Origin: Mesonia profundi
Lineage (GTDB): Bacteria; Bacteroidota; Bacteroidia; Flavobacteriales; Flavobacteriaceae
Assembly: GCF_031085155.1 (NCBI RefSeq)
Contig: NZ_JAVHUL010000014.1
Coordinates: 1 to 64,000, forward strand
Direction: 5' to 3'
DNA: 64,000 nt
Shown: positions 18,136-26,060 of the stretch, piece by piece
How the letters are laid out: every line of letters starts with the position of its first letter
Numbering within the stretch: position 1 is the first letter of the stretch
Position numbers and translations under genes: made by a program
The notes under the pieces: generated by a model
What the model was told of the DNA's origin: nothing
What the model saw: the letters and a program-made list of their open reading frames with translations, nothing else
The model's database searches: none

Positions 18136-21051
18136 TTAATACATAATCGATTCATAGATTAACTGCTGTATTTTAGTTCTTATGTCTTCGCTTATCAACT
18201 TTCTATTGGTAGCATCTGGGAAGGTTCTATTGGATAAAAACACATATACAATTTCTTCTTCGGGATCTGCCCAAGCATAGGTTCCTGTGAAACCGCTATG
18301 TCCAAAGCTTTTCATAGAAATACAACCGCAAGTAGGACCAAGCGTCCCCAATTGAGGTTTATCAAAACCAACTCCTCTTCTTACATCTTCTTCACAATAG
18401 TAACACTTATTAAAGGTCTCTAAAGTTTCTTGAGTAAAAAAACGTTTGCCGCCATAGTAACCATTATTCAAATACATTTGCATGATTTTAGCTACGTCAT
18501 TGCTATTGCTAAAAAGACCCGCATGACCTCCCACTCCGTCTTGCATTGCCGCACCTTGGTCATGAACATAACCTTGTATCTTTTGCTTTCTCCAATAATC
18601 GTCTATCTCTGTAGGCGGAATTTGATCTTTGTCAAATCGCTCTAGCGGAAGATATCCCATATGATTAGCTCCTAAATCTTTATAAAATTTCTCTTGAGTA
18701 AGTTGGTCTAAAGAGCTGTCGTAATAAGTTTCTAGGTATTTTTTTAAGATGTAATACGGCAAATCACTATACTTATATTGCTTTCTTTTACGCAGATCGC
18801 TATCTACAATCTGCTTAAATATAGAGTCATTAATATCCTTACGCATGTAGAATTGATCGGCTACTTTTACATTAAATAATTCATCGGGTTGTGGTCTAAA
18901 ATACTTTACGGAAGCCTTTTTTGTTTCCGCGTCAAGCGTACCAATATAAAAAGGGATCCAAGCTTTAAGTCGGGCATAATGACTTAACATTTCCTTCAAG
19001 GTAATATTGGCTTTATTGGTTCCTTCTAATTCGGGTAAAATCTCTTTTAGCTTCGTATTTAGCTGAATAACTCCTTTTTCTTTTAGCTCCATGATTAAAG
19101 GCAGACTGGCCAATATCTTGGTTAAAGAAGCTAAATCATAAATGGTAGTATCACTAACTGGGATTTTATTTTCATAGGTGTGATACCCAAAATTCTTTTG
19201 ATAAATCACTTTCCCTTTTCGTGCTACTAAAAGCTGAGTTCCAGGCGCCATTTTCTCGTCAATTACCTTTTGAGCCAAAGCGCTTATCTTATTTAAATTA
19301 GCTGAATTCATTCCTACCGTTTCGGGCAAACCGTAAGACAAGCGTTTTAAAGGTTTGGTAATGTATTTGGTGCCTTCAGGGAAGTCATCTCCTACCGTTA
19401 CGGGTAATCGACCTTCGGCTCCAATCGCCCCAAAAAGCATCTGCGCTACTTTCTCTTGAGCAATTTTACTGTTTTGATATCCCAAAACAATTCCTTCTAG
19501 ATTGGTAGTTGTCTTTAAATCTAAAATAGAATAAGGTCTGGCAAAAGAAGCGAGCACCGTCGTATTTAGACGAGAGATCTCATACAACCAAACCAATTCT
19601 TTTTGTGTAAACTTATAAGATTTCCAAGGATTATCATTAGAAGTATGATGCCCTACAATCACATAATTGTAATCTTTTAAAGTTGTCAATAAAGATCCAA
19701 GGTGTTGTTTTTGAATATGATCTACTTGCGTATATTTTTGAAGCTGATTATAAAAATCTTCTCCTTTGTCATCACCAAGACTCACATAAGCTATTTTTTT
19801 ATGTTTTAAATCTTTAATAGGCATAATCGCCTTGTCATTCTTGATCACGGTGATTGCTTTTTCTATCACTTGCTCGTACAATGCATCGTCAAGAACGGTA
19901 TTCAATTCTTCTACCAAATAAGCAGTTTCAACCGGCTGGTAATGGCTTAAGCCGACTTTATATTTTGCTTGTAAAATTTTCTTTACGGAAAATGCTAAAC
20001 GTTCTTCAGAAATCACGTCTTCTTGATACGCTTCAACAAGTAGAGCATGCGCTTTAGGAATATTTTCTGAAATTAATAAAATATCGTTTCCGGCAAGAAA
20101 AGCTGCTAAATCAATTTCTCCAGGTTCATCAAAATCTGCTACTCCTCTCATATTTAAAGCATCTGTAAATACTAATCCTTTATAATGAAGGCTGTCCCGC
20201 AATAATTCTGTAATGATCTTTTTAGATAAAGAGGAAGGAAAATTCTTTCTAGGCTCTAAAGCTGGAACATTTAAATGTCCCACCATAATGCTCGAAACTC
20301 CTTCTTGAATCATCTTATAATATGGGTATAACTCTAAACTGTCTAATCGTTTTTTAGTAAAATTGAGCGTGGGTAAAGCTTTGTGAGAGTCAGTATCTGT
20401 ATCTCCGTGTCCAGGAAAGTGCTTGGCACTACTCAATACATTTTCTTTGTGCATCCCTTTCATAAAAGCAAGCGCTTTTTGGGTTACACGTTCTTTATTC
20501 TCCCCAAAAGAACGGTTTCCTATAATTGGATTTTCAGGATTGGTATTGATATCTACTACAGGAGCAAAATTAATATGCACTCCTAAACGCTTGGAATGTT
20601 TTGCTATTCGCTGACCCACTCTTTCTATGAGTTGATTGTCTTCTAACGCTCCCAAGGTCATATTCCAAGGAAAAGCATAAGTAGAGTCTAATCGCATCGC
20701 CAATCCCCATTCTGCATCCATTCCTATAAGTAAAGGAATACGAGAAAGCTTTTGAAACTCATTATTCATTTTGGCTTGTTGCTGTGGTCCTCCTTTAGAG
20801 AAAATCACGCCTCCAATATGATAATCATCAATAAGTTTTTTAATGTTATCCGCGGCAGCGTCACCTTTACTAGAGAAAATATCGACCATAAATAACTGGC
20901 CTATTTTTTCTTCTAAGCTCATATCTGCATAAAGACTATCCACCCACTTCTTTTGATCTACAGTGTCTTCTGACAACAACGGACTCACTTTTTGAGCGAA
21001 TATGTTGGGAATTACCAATAATATGAAAAGGGTTCTTAAAAGGAATTTCAT
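18136..21051 (-). CDS. Glycoside hydrolase family 3 / beta-lactamase-fold fusion
   Basis: 971-residue exported protein with a signal peptide (MKFLLRTLFILLVIPNIFAQ). Residues about 30-380 form a GH3 N-acetylglucosaminidase (NagZ-like) domain with the KHFPGHGDTDTDSH motif and a catalytic-region GLVFTDALNMRGV. A GH3 C-terminal-like domain spans about 390-570. Residues about 590-965 form a class C beta-lactamase/DD-peptidase fold with the S-x-x-K motif SLTK and a YSD triad. Such fusions are common in Bacteroidota and probably act on peptidoglycan fragments in the periplasm. Both activities are inferred from motifs. Confidence 0.88.
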   Translation of the reverse strand: MKFLLRTLFILLVIPNIFAQKVSPLLSEDTVDQKKWVDSLYADMSLEEKIGQLFMVDIFSSKGDAAADNIKKLIDDYHIGGVIFSKGGPQQQAKMNNEFQKLSRIPLLIGMDAEWGLAMRLDSTYAFPWNMTLGALEDNQLIERVGQRIAKHSKRLGVHINFAPVVDINTNPENPIIGNRSFGENKERVTQKALAFMKGMHKENVLSSAKHFPGHGDTDTDSHKALPTLNFTKKRLDSLELYPYYKMIQEGVSSIMVGHLNVPALEPRKNFPSSLSKKIITELLRDSLHYKGLVFTDALNMRGVADFDEPGEIDLAAFLAGNDILLISENIPKAHALLVEAYQEDVISEERLAFSVKKILQAKYKVGLSHYQPVETAYLVEELNTVLDDALYEQVIEKAITVIKNDKAIMPIKDLKHKKIAYVSLGDDKGEDFYNQLQKYTQVDHIQKQHLGSLLTTLKDYNYVIVGHHTSNDNPWKSYKFTQKELVWLYEISRLNTTVLASFARPYSILDLKTTTNLEGIVLGYQNSKIAQEKVAQMLFGAIGAEGRLPVTVGDDFPEGTKYITKPLKRLSYGLPETVGMNSANLNKISALAQKVIDEKMAPGTQLLVARKGKVIYQKNFGYHTYENKIPVSDTTIYDLASLTKILASLPLIMELKEKGVIQLNTKLKEILPELEGTNKANITLKEMLSHYARLKAWIPFYIGTLDAETKKASVKYFRPQPDELFNVKVADQFYMRKDINDSIFKQIVDSDLRKRKQYKYSDLPYYILKKYLETYYDSSLDQLTQEKFYKDLGANHMGYLPLERFDKDQIPPTEIDDYWRKQKIQGYVHDQGAAMQDGVGGHAGLFSNSNDVAKIMQMYLNNGYYGGKRFFTQETLETFNKCYYCEEDVRRGVGFDKPQLGTLGPTCGCISMKSFGHSGFTGTYAWADPEEEIVYVFLSNRTFPDATNRKLISEDIRTKIQQLIYESIMY

Positions 21052-21111
21052 AGACTTTACAGAATTAAAAACAGGGTATAAAAGAAACGAAAAGAGCGCT
21101 TAAAAGTTGTG

Positions 21112-21594
21112 CTACAAAAACCTCTTGTGCCAACTTTCTTCTAAGGGAATCTCCCAATCGTGTAAGTATTCATCTTTGGTATTTACCAAGTTATTGAATA
21201 CGATGGTTTTAGGAGAAACCGATCTATTTTTAACAATCTTCTTAAAATCTATAAGTGTTTTATAAGCGATAAATTCACCTTGCTTAAAAGTCACGTTCAT
21301 CTTATCTAGTAAGTCTACCTTATATTTTTTCTCCAAATCTTGGATAAAATGTACCGAAGCATCGATAGAACATCCAGAAGCTCCTTGTAGGGATTGGTCT
21401 AAACCAATAATAATAAAACGTCTATATTTTATTTCATATCCGGCTTTTAAAGTGGAGCCATGTGCGGCCCATTGTCCTATAAACTGGGTAAGTTCTTTTT
21501 CTAATTCCTGAATTTCTTCAGGAGTAAAAGGTCTATTTGATTGGTAAATCCAAATTTTGGATTCTAATGGTAATTCTTTAAAATCTACATGCAT
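21112..21594 (-). CDS. Conserved Bacteroidota protein of unknown function
   Basis: 160-residue soluble protein. Homologues are often labelled 'ABC transporter ATPase', but no Walker A, signature LSGGQ or Walker B motif is present, so that name is not supported. Seen: a start rich in aromatic residues (SKIWIYQSNRPFTPEE), a conserved-looking centre with GCSIDASVHFIQDLEKKY, and a basic C-terminus. It lies 27 nt after the Fe-S protein gene on the same strand and is probably the last gene of the mlaD-led run. Confidence 0.7.
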   Translation of the reverse strand: MHVDFKELPLESKIWIYQSNRPFTPEEIQELEKELTQFIGQWAAHGSTLKAGYEIKYRRFIIIGLDQSLQGASGCSIDASVHFIQDLEKKYKVDLLDKMNVTFKQGEFIAYKTLIDFKKIVKNRSVSPKTIVFNNLVNTKDEYLHDWEIPLEESWHKRFL

Positions 21595-21621
21595 ATCAAG
21601 GCTACATCTTCAGTATTAAAA

Positions 21622-22413
21622 TTATAATTCATCTGCTTGAGCAATCATCTCGGCCACATCCATGACTTCAATCTCTCCCTCTTTATTTTTACTTTTAACA
21701 CCATCGTTCATCATCGTATTACAAAAAGGACATCCTGCTGCAATCATATCTGGTTTAGTTTCCATAGCTTGCTCAGTACGTAAAACATTAATATCTTTAT
21801 CACCAGCTTCTGGCTCTTTAAACATTTGTCCGCCTCCTGCACCACAGCAAAGTCCTTTCTTCTTACAATTCTTCATCTCTACCAATTCTACTTCTAACTT
21901 GCGAAGTAAATCTCTTGGTGCTTCATATTCATTGTTGGCCCTTCCTAAATAACAAGGGTCATGAAAGGTTATTCTCTTTCCTTTAAATTTTCCCCCTTCA
22001 ACTTTTAACTTTCCTTCCTCTAGAAGAGATTTTAAAAATTGGGTATGATGCATTACTTTATAGTTTCCACCAAGTTCTGGGTATTCATTTTTAATCGTAT
22101 TAAAACAATGCGGACAGGCGGTTACAATTTTTTCGATCTCATAACCATTAAGCACTTCTATATTTTGTGCAGCTTGCATTTGAAACAAGAACTCATTCCC
22201 CGCTCTTTTTGCAGGGTCTCCTGTGCAACTTTCTTCGGTTCCTAGCACTGCAAAATCTACTCCCGCTTTAGTCAGTAACTTTACAAGAGCTTTAGTTACT
22301 TTTTTTGCTCGATCGTCAAAGCTTCCCATGCAGCCCACCCAAAATAAAACTTCAGGTTTTTTACCTTCTGCCATATATTCAGCCATTGTTGGTACTTTAA
22401 TCGCCTCTTCCAT
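21622..22413 (-). CDS. CCG-domain (Fe-S) oxidoreductase subunit
   Basis: 263-residue soluble protein with two cysteine-rich CCG domains, as in HdrB, LutA and GlpC subunits: HDPCYLGR with GLCCGAGGGQMFKE and the paired upstream cysteines in WVGCMGSFDDR and TACPHCFNT. These ligate an unusual 4Fe-4S cluster. It follows the membrane ferredoxin-type gene by 45 nt; the two together resemble an HdrD/E-like electron-transfer module that moves electrons between quinones and an unknown donor. The partner dehydrogenase is not identified here. Confidence 0.85.
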   Translation of the reverse strand: MEEAIKVPTMAEYMAEGKKPEVLFWVGCMGSFDDRAKKVTKALVKLLTKAGVDFAVLGTEESCTGDPAKRAGNEFLFQMQAAQNIEVLNGYEIEKIVTACPHCFNTIKNEYPELGGNYKVMHHTQFLKSLLEEGKLKVEGGKFKGKRITFHDPCYLGRANNEYEAPRDLLRKLEVELVEMKNCKKKGLCCGAGGGQMFKEPEAGDKDINVLRTEQAMETKPDMIAAGCPFCNTMMNDGVKSKNKEGEIEVMDVAEMIAQADEL

Positions 22414-22458
22414 AATCCGTATATCTTTTTCTCTTTTTTTAAGAGTAATTTTTAAAAT

Positions 22459-23802
22459 TTATTTTTCTTCTGCCCAATTCAACCGGTCCATTTGATTGTA
22501 AGGCCAAGGTGCACCGTTATTTTCAATATTCCCCATGGCAATATTAAGTTCATTTGGCGCAGCACTTTCTTCCATTACCAAATACCTTCTCATCTCTACA
22601 ATGATTGATAAAGGGTCTATTCCTATAGGACAAGCTTCTACACAAGCATTACAAGTAGTACAAGCCCAAAGCTCTTCTTTACTAATGTAATCGTTTAAAA
22701 GTTGTTTCCCGTCGTCTTTAAATTCTCCTTTATTCGCATCTATATTGGCTCCCACTTCCTCTAAACGATCTCTCGTATCCATCATAATTTTACGCGGAGA
22801 AAGTTTTTTTCCGGTTTGATTTGCCGGACATTCAGAAGTACAACGTCCACATTCTGTACACGTATAGGAGTTTAGCAATTGCACCCAGTTTAAGTCTTTC
22901 ACATCGCTGGCACCAAATTTCTCTGGCTCTTCTGCTTCTACGGAAGGATCTGGTGCAGCAAAAGGATCTGCATCGGGATCCATCATTAAATCCACTTCTT
23001 TTTTTACAGATTCTAAGTTATCAAATTTTCCTTGCGGAGTTAATTTCGCAAAATAAGTATTGGGAAAAGCTAAAAGAATATGTAAATGCTTTGAATAATA
23101 TAGGTAATTAAGGAAGAATAATATTCCTAAAATATGTAGCCACCAAGCAGCTCTTTCTACAATAATTAGAGATGAAATACTTAAACCATCAATAAGTGGT
23201 ACTAAAAACTGACTGATAGGAAAAGCTCCAACTATACCAGCTTCATTGGTATAATGATCGGCTCCTAGAGATTGTAATTGAAAGTCGGTTGCATTCATTA
23301 ATAAGAATAGAACCATTAAAATCATTTCGAAATATAAGATATTGTTCCCATCATTTTTAGGCCAACCTTTCATTTCATTAGCCCAAAAACGCTTAATTCG
23401 AATCACATTTCTACGGATCCAAAATACAACAACACCTATAAAAACTAGTAAGGCTAAAATTTCAAAAGAACCAATAAGCACATCATAAGTAGCTCCTAAA
23501 AAAGAAAAAATTCTATGGGTTCCAAAAATACCATCAATGATAATTTCTAATACCTCTATATTTATAATGACAAAACCTACATAAACAATAATATGTAAAA
23601 ATCCTGCGATAGGTCTTTTTACCATTTTAGACTGTCCTAAAGCTACTCTTGCCATATTGGCAAAACGCTCATTAGGTTTGTCGTTCCTATTTACCTCTTT
23701 TCCTAAACGTATATTTCTTACTAACTTCTTTACGTTTCTAGCAAAAAAGCCAAAACCAAAAAGTAAAGCAATAACAAATAGAATTTGTCCTACTAATGCC
23801 AT
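22459..23802 (-). CDS. Membrane Fe-S electron-transfer protein (HdrE/NarI-like N-terminus plus two 4Fe-4S)
   Basis: 447-residue protein. Residues 1 to about 250 carry roughly six hydrophobic segments of the nitrate-reductase-gamma/cytochrome b type with histidines suited to heme b. The C-terminal part has two ferredoxin motifs, CTECGRCTSECP (about 315) and CTTCNACVEACP (about 385). This would pass electrons between membrane quinones and the cytosolic CCG subunit encoded next. It sits 12 nt after mlaD, in the same run. Confidence 0.85.
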   Translation of the reverse strand: MALVGQILFVIALLFGFGFFARNVKKLVRNIRLGKEVNRNDKPNERFANMARVALGQSKMVKRPIAGFLHIIVYVGFVIINIEVLEIIIDGIFGTHRIFSFLGATYDVLIGSFEILALLVFIGVVVFWIRRNVIRIKRFWANEMKGWPKNDGNNILYFEMILMVLFLLMNATDFQLQSLGADHYTNEAGIVGAFPISQFLVPLIDGLSISSLIIVERAAWWLHILGILFFLNYLYYSKHLHILLAFPNTYFAKLTPQGKFDNLESVKKEVDLMMDPDADPFAAPDPSVEAEEPEKFGASDVKDLNWVQLLNSYTCTECGRCTSECPANQTGKKLSPRKIMMDTRDRLEEVGANIDANKGEFKDDGKQLLNDYISKEELWACTTCNACVEACPIGIDPLSIIVEMRRYLVMEESAAPNELNIAMGNIENNGAPWPYNQMDRLNWAEEK

Positions 23803-23814
23803 AGTTTATTGTGA

Positions 23815-24762
23815 TTATTTAAGGGAGTCTTTGGGTTCTTTGTATTTACCTCCATTTTTTCCGAATACAGAAAAATGAACATAACGTTTTGGATTAAGCT
23901 TTATGTCTTGCAGTAATTCTTCTAACTGCTTGGTTGCTCTATCCATATTATCGTAAACTTTATCGTCTTTTAAAAGTTTACCAGCGGTACCTTTCCCATC
24001 GTTTAAATCATCTGATATTTTCTGAAAGTCTGCAATGACACCTTCAAAATCACCAACCATTTTATTCAAGTCAATTTTAGCGATAGAATCTGAAAACTTA
24101 TTAAAATTACCAGACATTTCGTCCAGATTGGTAAAAGTTCTATTTAATTTCTGCTCGTTATTGCCAAGAATATTATTTGCTTTATCGGCTACTCCATTAA
24201 AAGAAGCTACCGTGGTGTTTAGGTTAGCAAAAGTTTCTTTAAGGTCTTCTCTAGTCTCCTCATTTAAAACATCATTAATCGCATACAATAAGGAATCTGC
24301 ACTTACAATGGCGCTTTCTATTTTCATTTGAAGCGGCGTTAACCGATCGTTTACTAACTCTAAAAGTCCTTCTTCTATATCGCCTACCAATGTGTCACCA
24401 GACTCTGCTCTCTCTCCTTTATAATGTGGAAGAATAGCCATGGTTTTACCTCCAATTAAGCTTCCCCCATATATTCTAGCGATACTTTTCGTGGTAAATT
24501 CAAAATCATCCTCTATACTCATGGTTACTAAAACTCTTCCTTTTTTATTCAGAAAAGAAATATCTGTTACCGAACCAACTTTTATTCCGTTAATGGTTAC
24601 GGCAGATGATTTGGCCAAACCTTCTACTTCATTATACGTAGCATAAAATGTTCTATCGTTCTTGAGTATATTATTTCCTTTTAGAAAATTATATCCAAAA
24701 ATTAATAATGCAATAGCTACAATAGCTAATAAAGCTGTTTTTACTTCTTTAGTAATCTTCAA
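23815..24762 (-). CDS. MlaD/MCE-family lipid transport protein
   Basis: 315-residue protein with one N-terminal membrane anchor (TALLAIVAIALLIFGYNFL) and the MCE domain at about 35-115 (YNEVEGLAKSSAVTINGIKVGSV). A long helical tail follows, with repeated Leu/Phe/Asn heptads. MCE proteins form hexamers that bind phospholipids between inner and outer membranes, usually with an ABC permease and ATPase (MlaE/MlaF); those are not adjacent here. A -7 element lies 24 nt upstream. Confidence 0.88.
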   Translation of the reverse strand: MKITKEVKTALLAIVAIALLIFGYNFLKGNNILKNDRTFYATYNEVEGLAKSSAVTINGIKVGSVTDISFLNKKGRVLVTMSIEDDFEFTTKSIARIYGGSLIGGKTMAILPHYKGERAESGDTLVGDIEEGLLELVNDRLTPLQMKIESAIVSADSLLYAINDVLNEETREDLKETFANLNTTVASFNGVADKANNILGNNEQKLNRTFTNLDEMSGNFNKFSDSIAKIDLNKMVGDFEGVIADFQKISDDLNDGKGTAGKLLKDDKVYDNMDRATKQLEELLQDIKLNPKRYVHFSVFGKNGGKYKEPKDSLK

Positions 24763-24785
24763 ATGAGTGCGTTTTTATAGGTTAG

Positions 24786-24793
24786 CAAATTTA
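24786..24793 (-). promoter_or_regulatory. -7 element for the mlaD-led run
   Basis: Reads TAAATTTG on the minus strand, a match to TAnnTTTG, between the amidase stop and the mlaD start. No clear -33 TTG is visible. It suggests that mlaD and the three genes after it can be transcribed independently of the amidase gene. Confidence 0.45.
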
Positions 24794-24817
24794 ATGATTA
24801 AATATAGAAAAGTCCGT

Positions 24818-25924
24818 CTATTTCTTCGGACTTTTTAACGCCTCATTAACGCTAATTTTATTTCCTTTCTTAAAAGCGACTAAATAGCTGCTTTTATACC
24901 CTGTTGTTTTTGCTTTGATAAGCAAATCTTTAGCTTTACTATAACTAGAAGTCTTTCCGTAATAATACTTATAAAGTTGAGCTTCTTTATTTCGCTCTAC
25001 CCCTTTTAAACCTTTAAAATTGTAAGGCGCGGTTTCAATGATTGTAGAACCTGCAGCGATTTGTACTTTAAAGGAAATCCCTTGATAGTGATCGCCATAT
25101 TCTCTTTCTTCTACAGACTTTGGTTCTAATAGTGCTGACGTTTCAGAAAAATGTAAGTTAATGCTGTTTTTATAATTTACAATCCCCTTCTCTATAGACT
25201 TCGCGACTTGAGCTTTCGCTTTAGTTGAATTTAAATAAGTTCCTTCAGTCTTATTAGTAAGAAAACCTACCTCTGTAAGTACGCTTGGCATATAGGTCTC
25301 TCTCAACACTAAAAGCCCCGCTTGCTTCACCCCTCTATCTCTTCTTTTTAATGTATTGGTGTATTCTGTTTGAATAAAATCTGCCAACAAAATACTTTGA
25401 TCTAAATATTCTTCCTGCATCAAAGTCATTCCTATATAAGACGAAGGATCCTTTGGATCAAAACCATCATAAGTCACCTCATAATTTTCCTCTAAATAGA
25501 TCACTGAGTTCTCCTTCATCGCTATCTCTAGGTTAGCTTTATTGTTATGAAGTCCTAATACAAATGTCTCTGTTCCATGAGCGCTAGAGGCACTTGCGGC
25601 ATTACAGTGGACAGATACAAACAAGTCGGCTTGCGCGTCATTTGCAATATCTGCTCGTTGGTGTAAGGGAATAAAAACATCAGTTTTACGCGTGTATATT
25701 ACTTTAATTTCCTTATTTTTTTCTAAAAGCTTACCCACCTGCAACACAATATCTAATGCGATATGTTTTTCATAAAACCCGTTTCCGCGATTACCAGGAT
25801 CTTTTCCGCCGTGTCCAGCATCCAAAACTACTATAAAAGGTTTAGGCGGGGTTATCTCTTTGGAATAACTATTGATACTAAAAAAGCAACAAAATAAGAG
25901 AATATAAACAATATTGTTTTTCAT
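24818..25924 (-). CDS. N-acetylmuramoyl-L-alanine amidase (Amidase_3)
   Basis: 368-residue exported peptidoglycan hydrolase. The N-terminus is a signal peptide. The Amidase_3 domain has the zinc ligands H38 in VVLDAGHGGKDPG, E52 in YEKHIALD and H106 in SVHCNA, and the late Glu in LTEVGFLTN. The C-terminal part (about 285-360) has KVQIAAGS and a second repeat-like half, looking like a divergent SPOR-type domain that could bind septal glycan strands; this is inference. Divergent from lptD over 136 nt. Confidence 0.9.
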   Translation of the reverse strand: MKNNIVYILLFCCFFSINSYSKEITPPKPFIVVLDAGHGGKDPGNRGNGFYEKHIALDIVLQVGKLLEKNKEIKVIYTRKTDVFIPLHQRADIANDAQADLFVSVHCNAASASSAHGTETFVLGLHNNKANLEIAMKENSVIYLEENYEVTYDGFDPKDPSSYIGMTLMQEEYLDQSILLADFIQTEYTNTLKRRDRGVKQAGLLVLRETYMPSVLTEVGFLTNKTEGTYLNSTKAKAQVAKSIEKGIVNYKNSINLHFSETSALLEPKSVEEREYGDHYQGISFKVQIAAGSTIIETAPYNFKGLKGVERNKEAQLYKYYYGKTSSYSKAKDLLIKAKTTGYKSSYLVAFKKGNKISVNEALKSPKK

Positions 25925-26004
25925 AATGAGGGAGTTAGTTTTTTAAAATTAACACTTGGTTTTTAATTTTTAAAAAATCTACATATACCTTTAAAAAATA
26001 TATG

Positions 26005-26012
26005 TAATTTTG
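26005..26012 (+). promoter_or_regulatory. -7 element for the lptD gene
   Basis: TAATTTTG matches TAnnTTTG and is 48 nt before the TTG start at 26061. No strong -33 TTG is seen. Confidence 0.4.
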
Positions 26013-26060
26013 AAGTTTCAAAAAGCGAGCCAAAATCATACAAAAATAGCACTCTAAGCA

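Noticed and set aside
21112-21594. ABC transporter ATPase, a name often given to this family
   Set aside because: At 160 residues it has no Walker A, Walker B or signature motif, so the name is a database carry-over.
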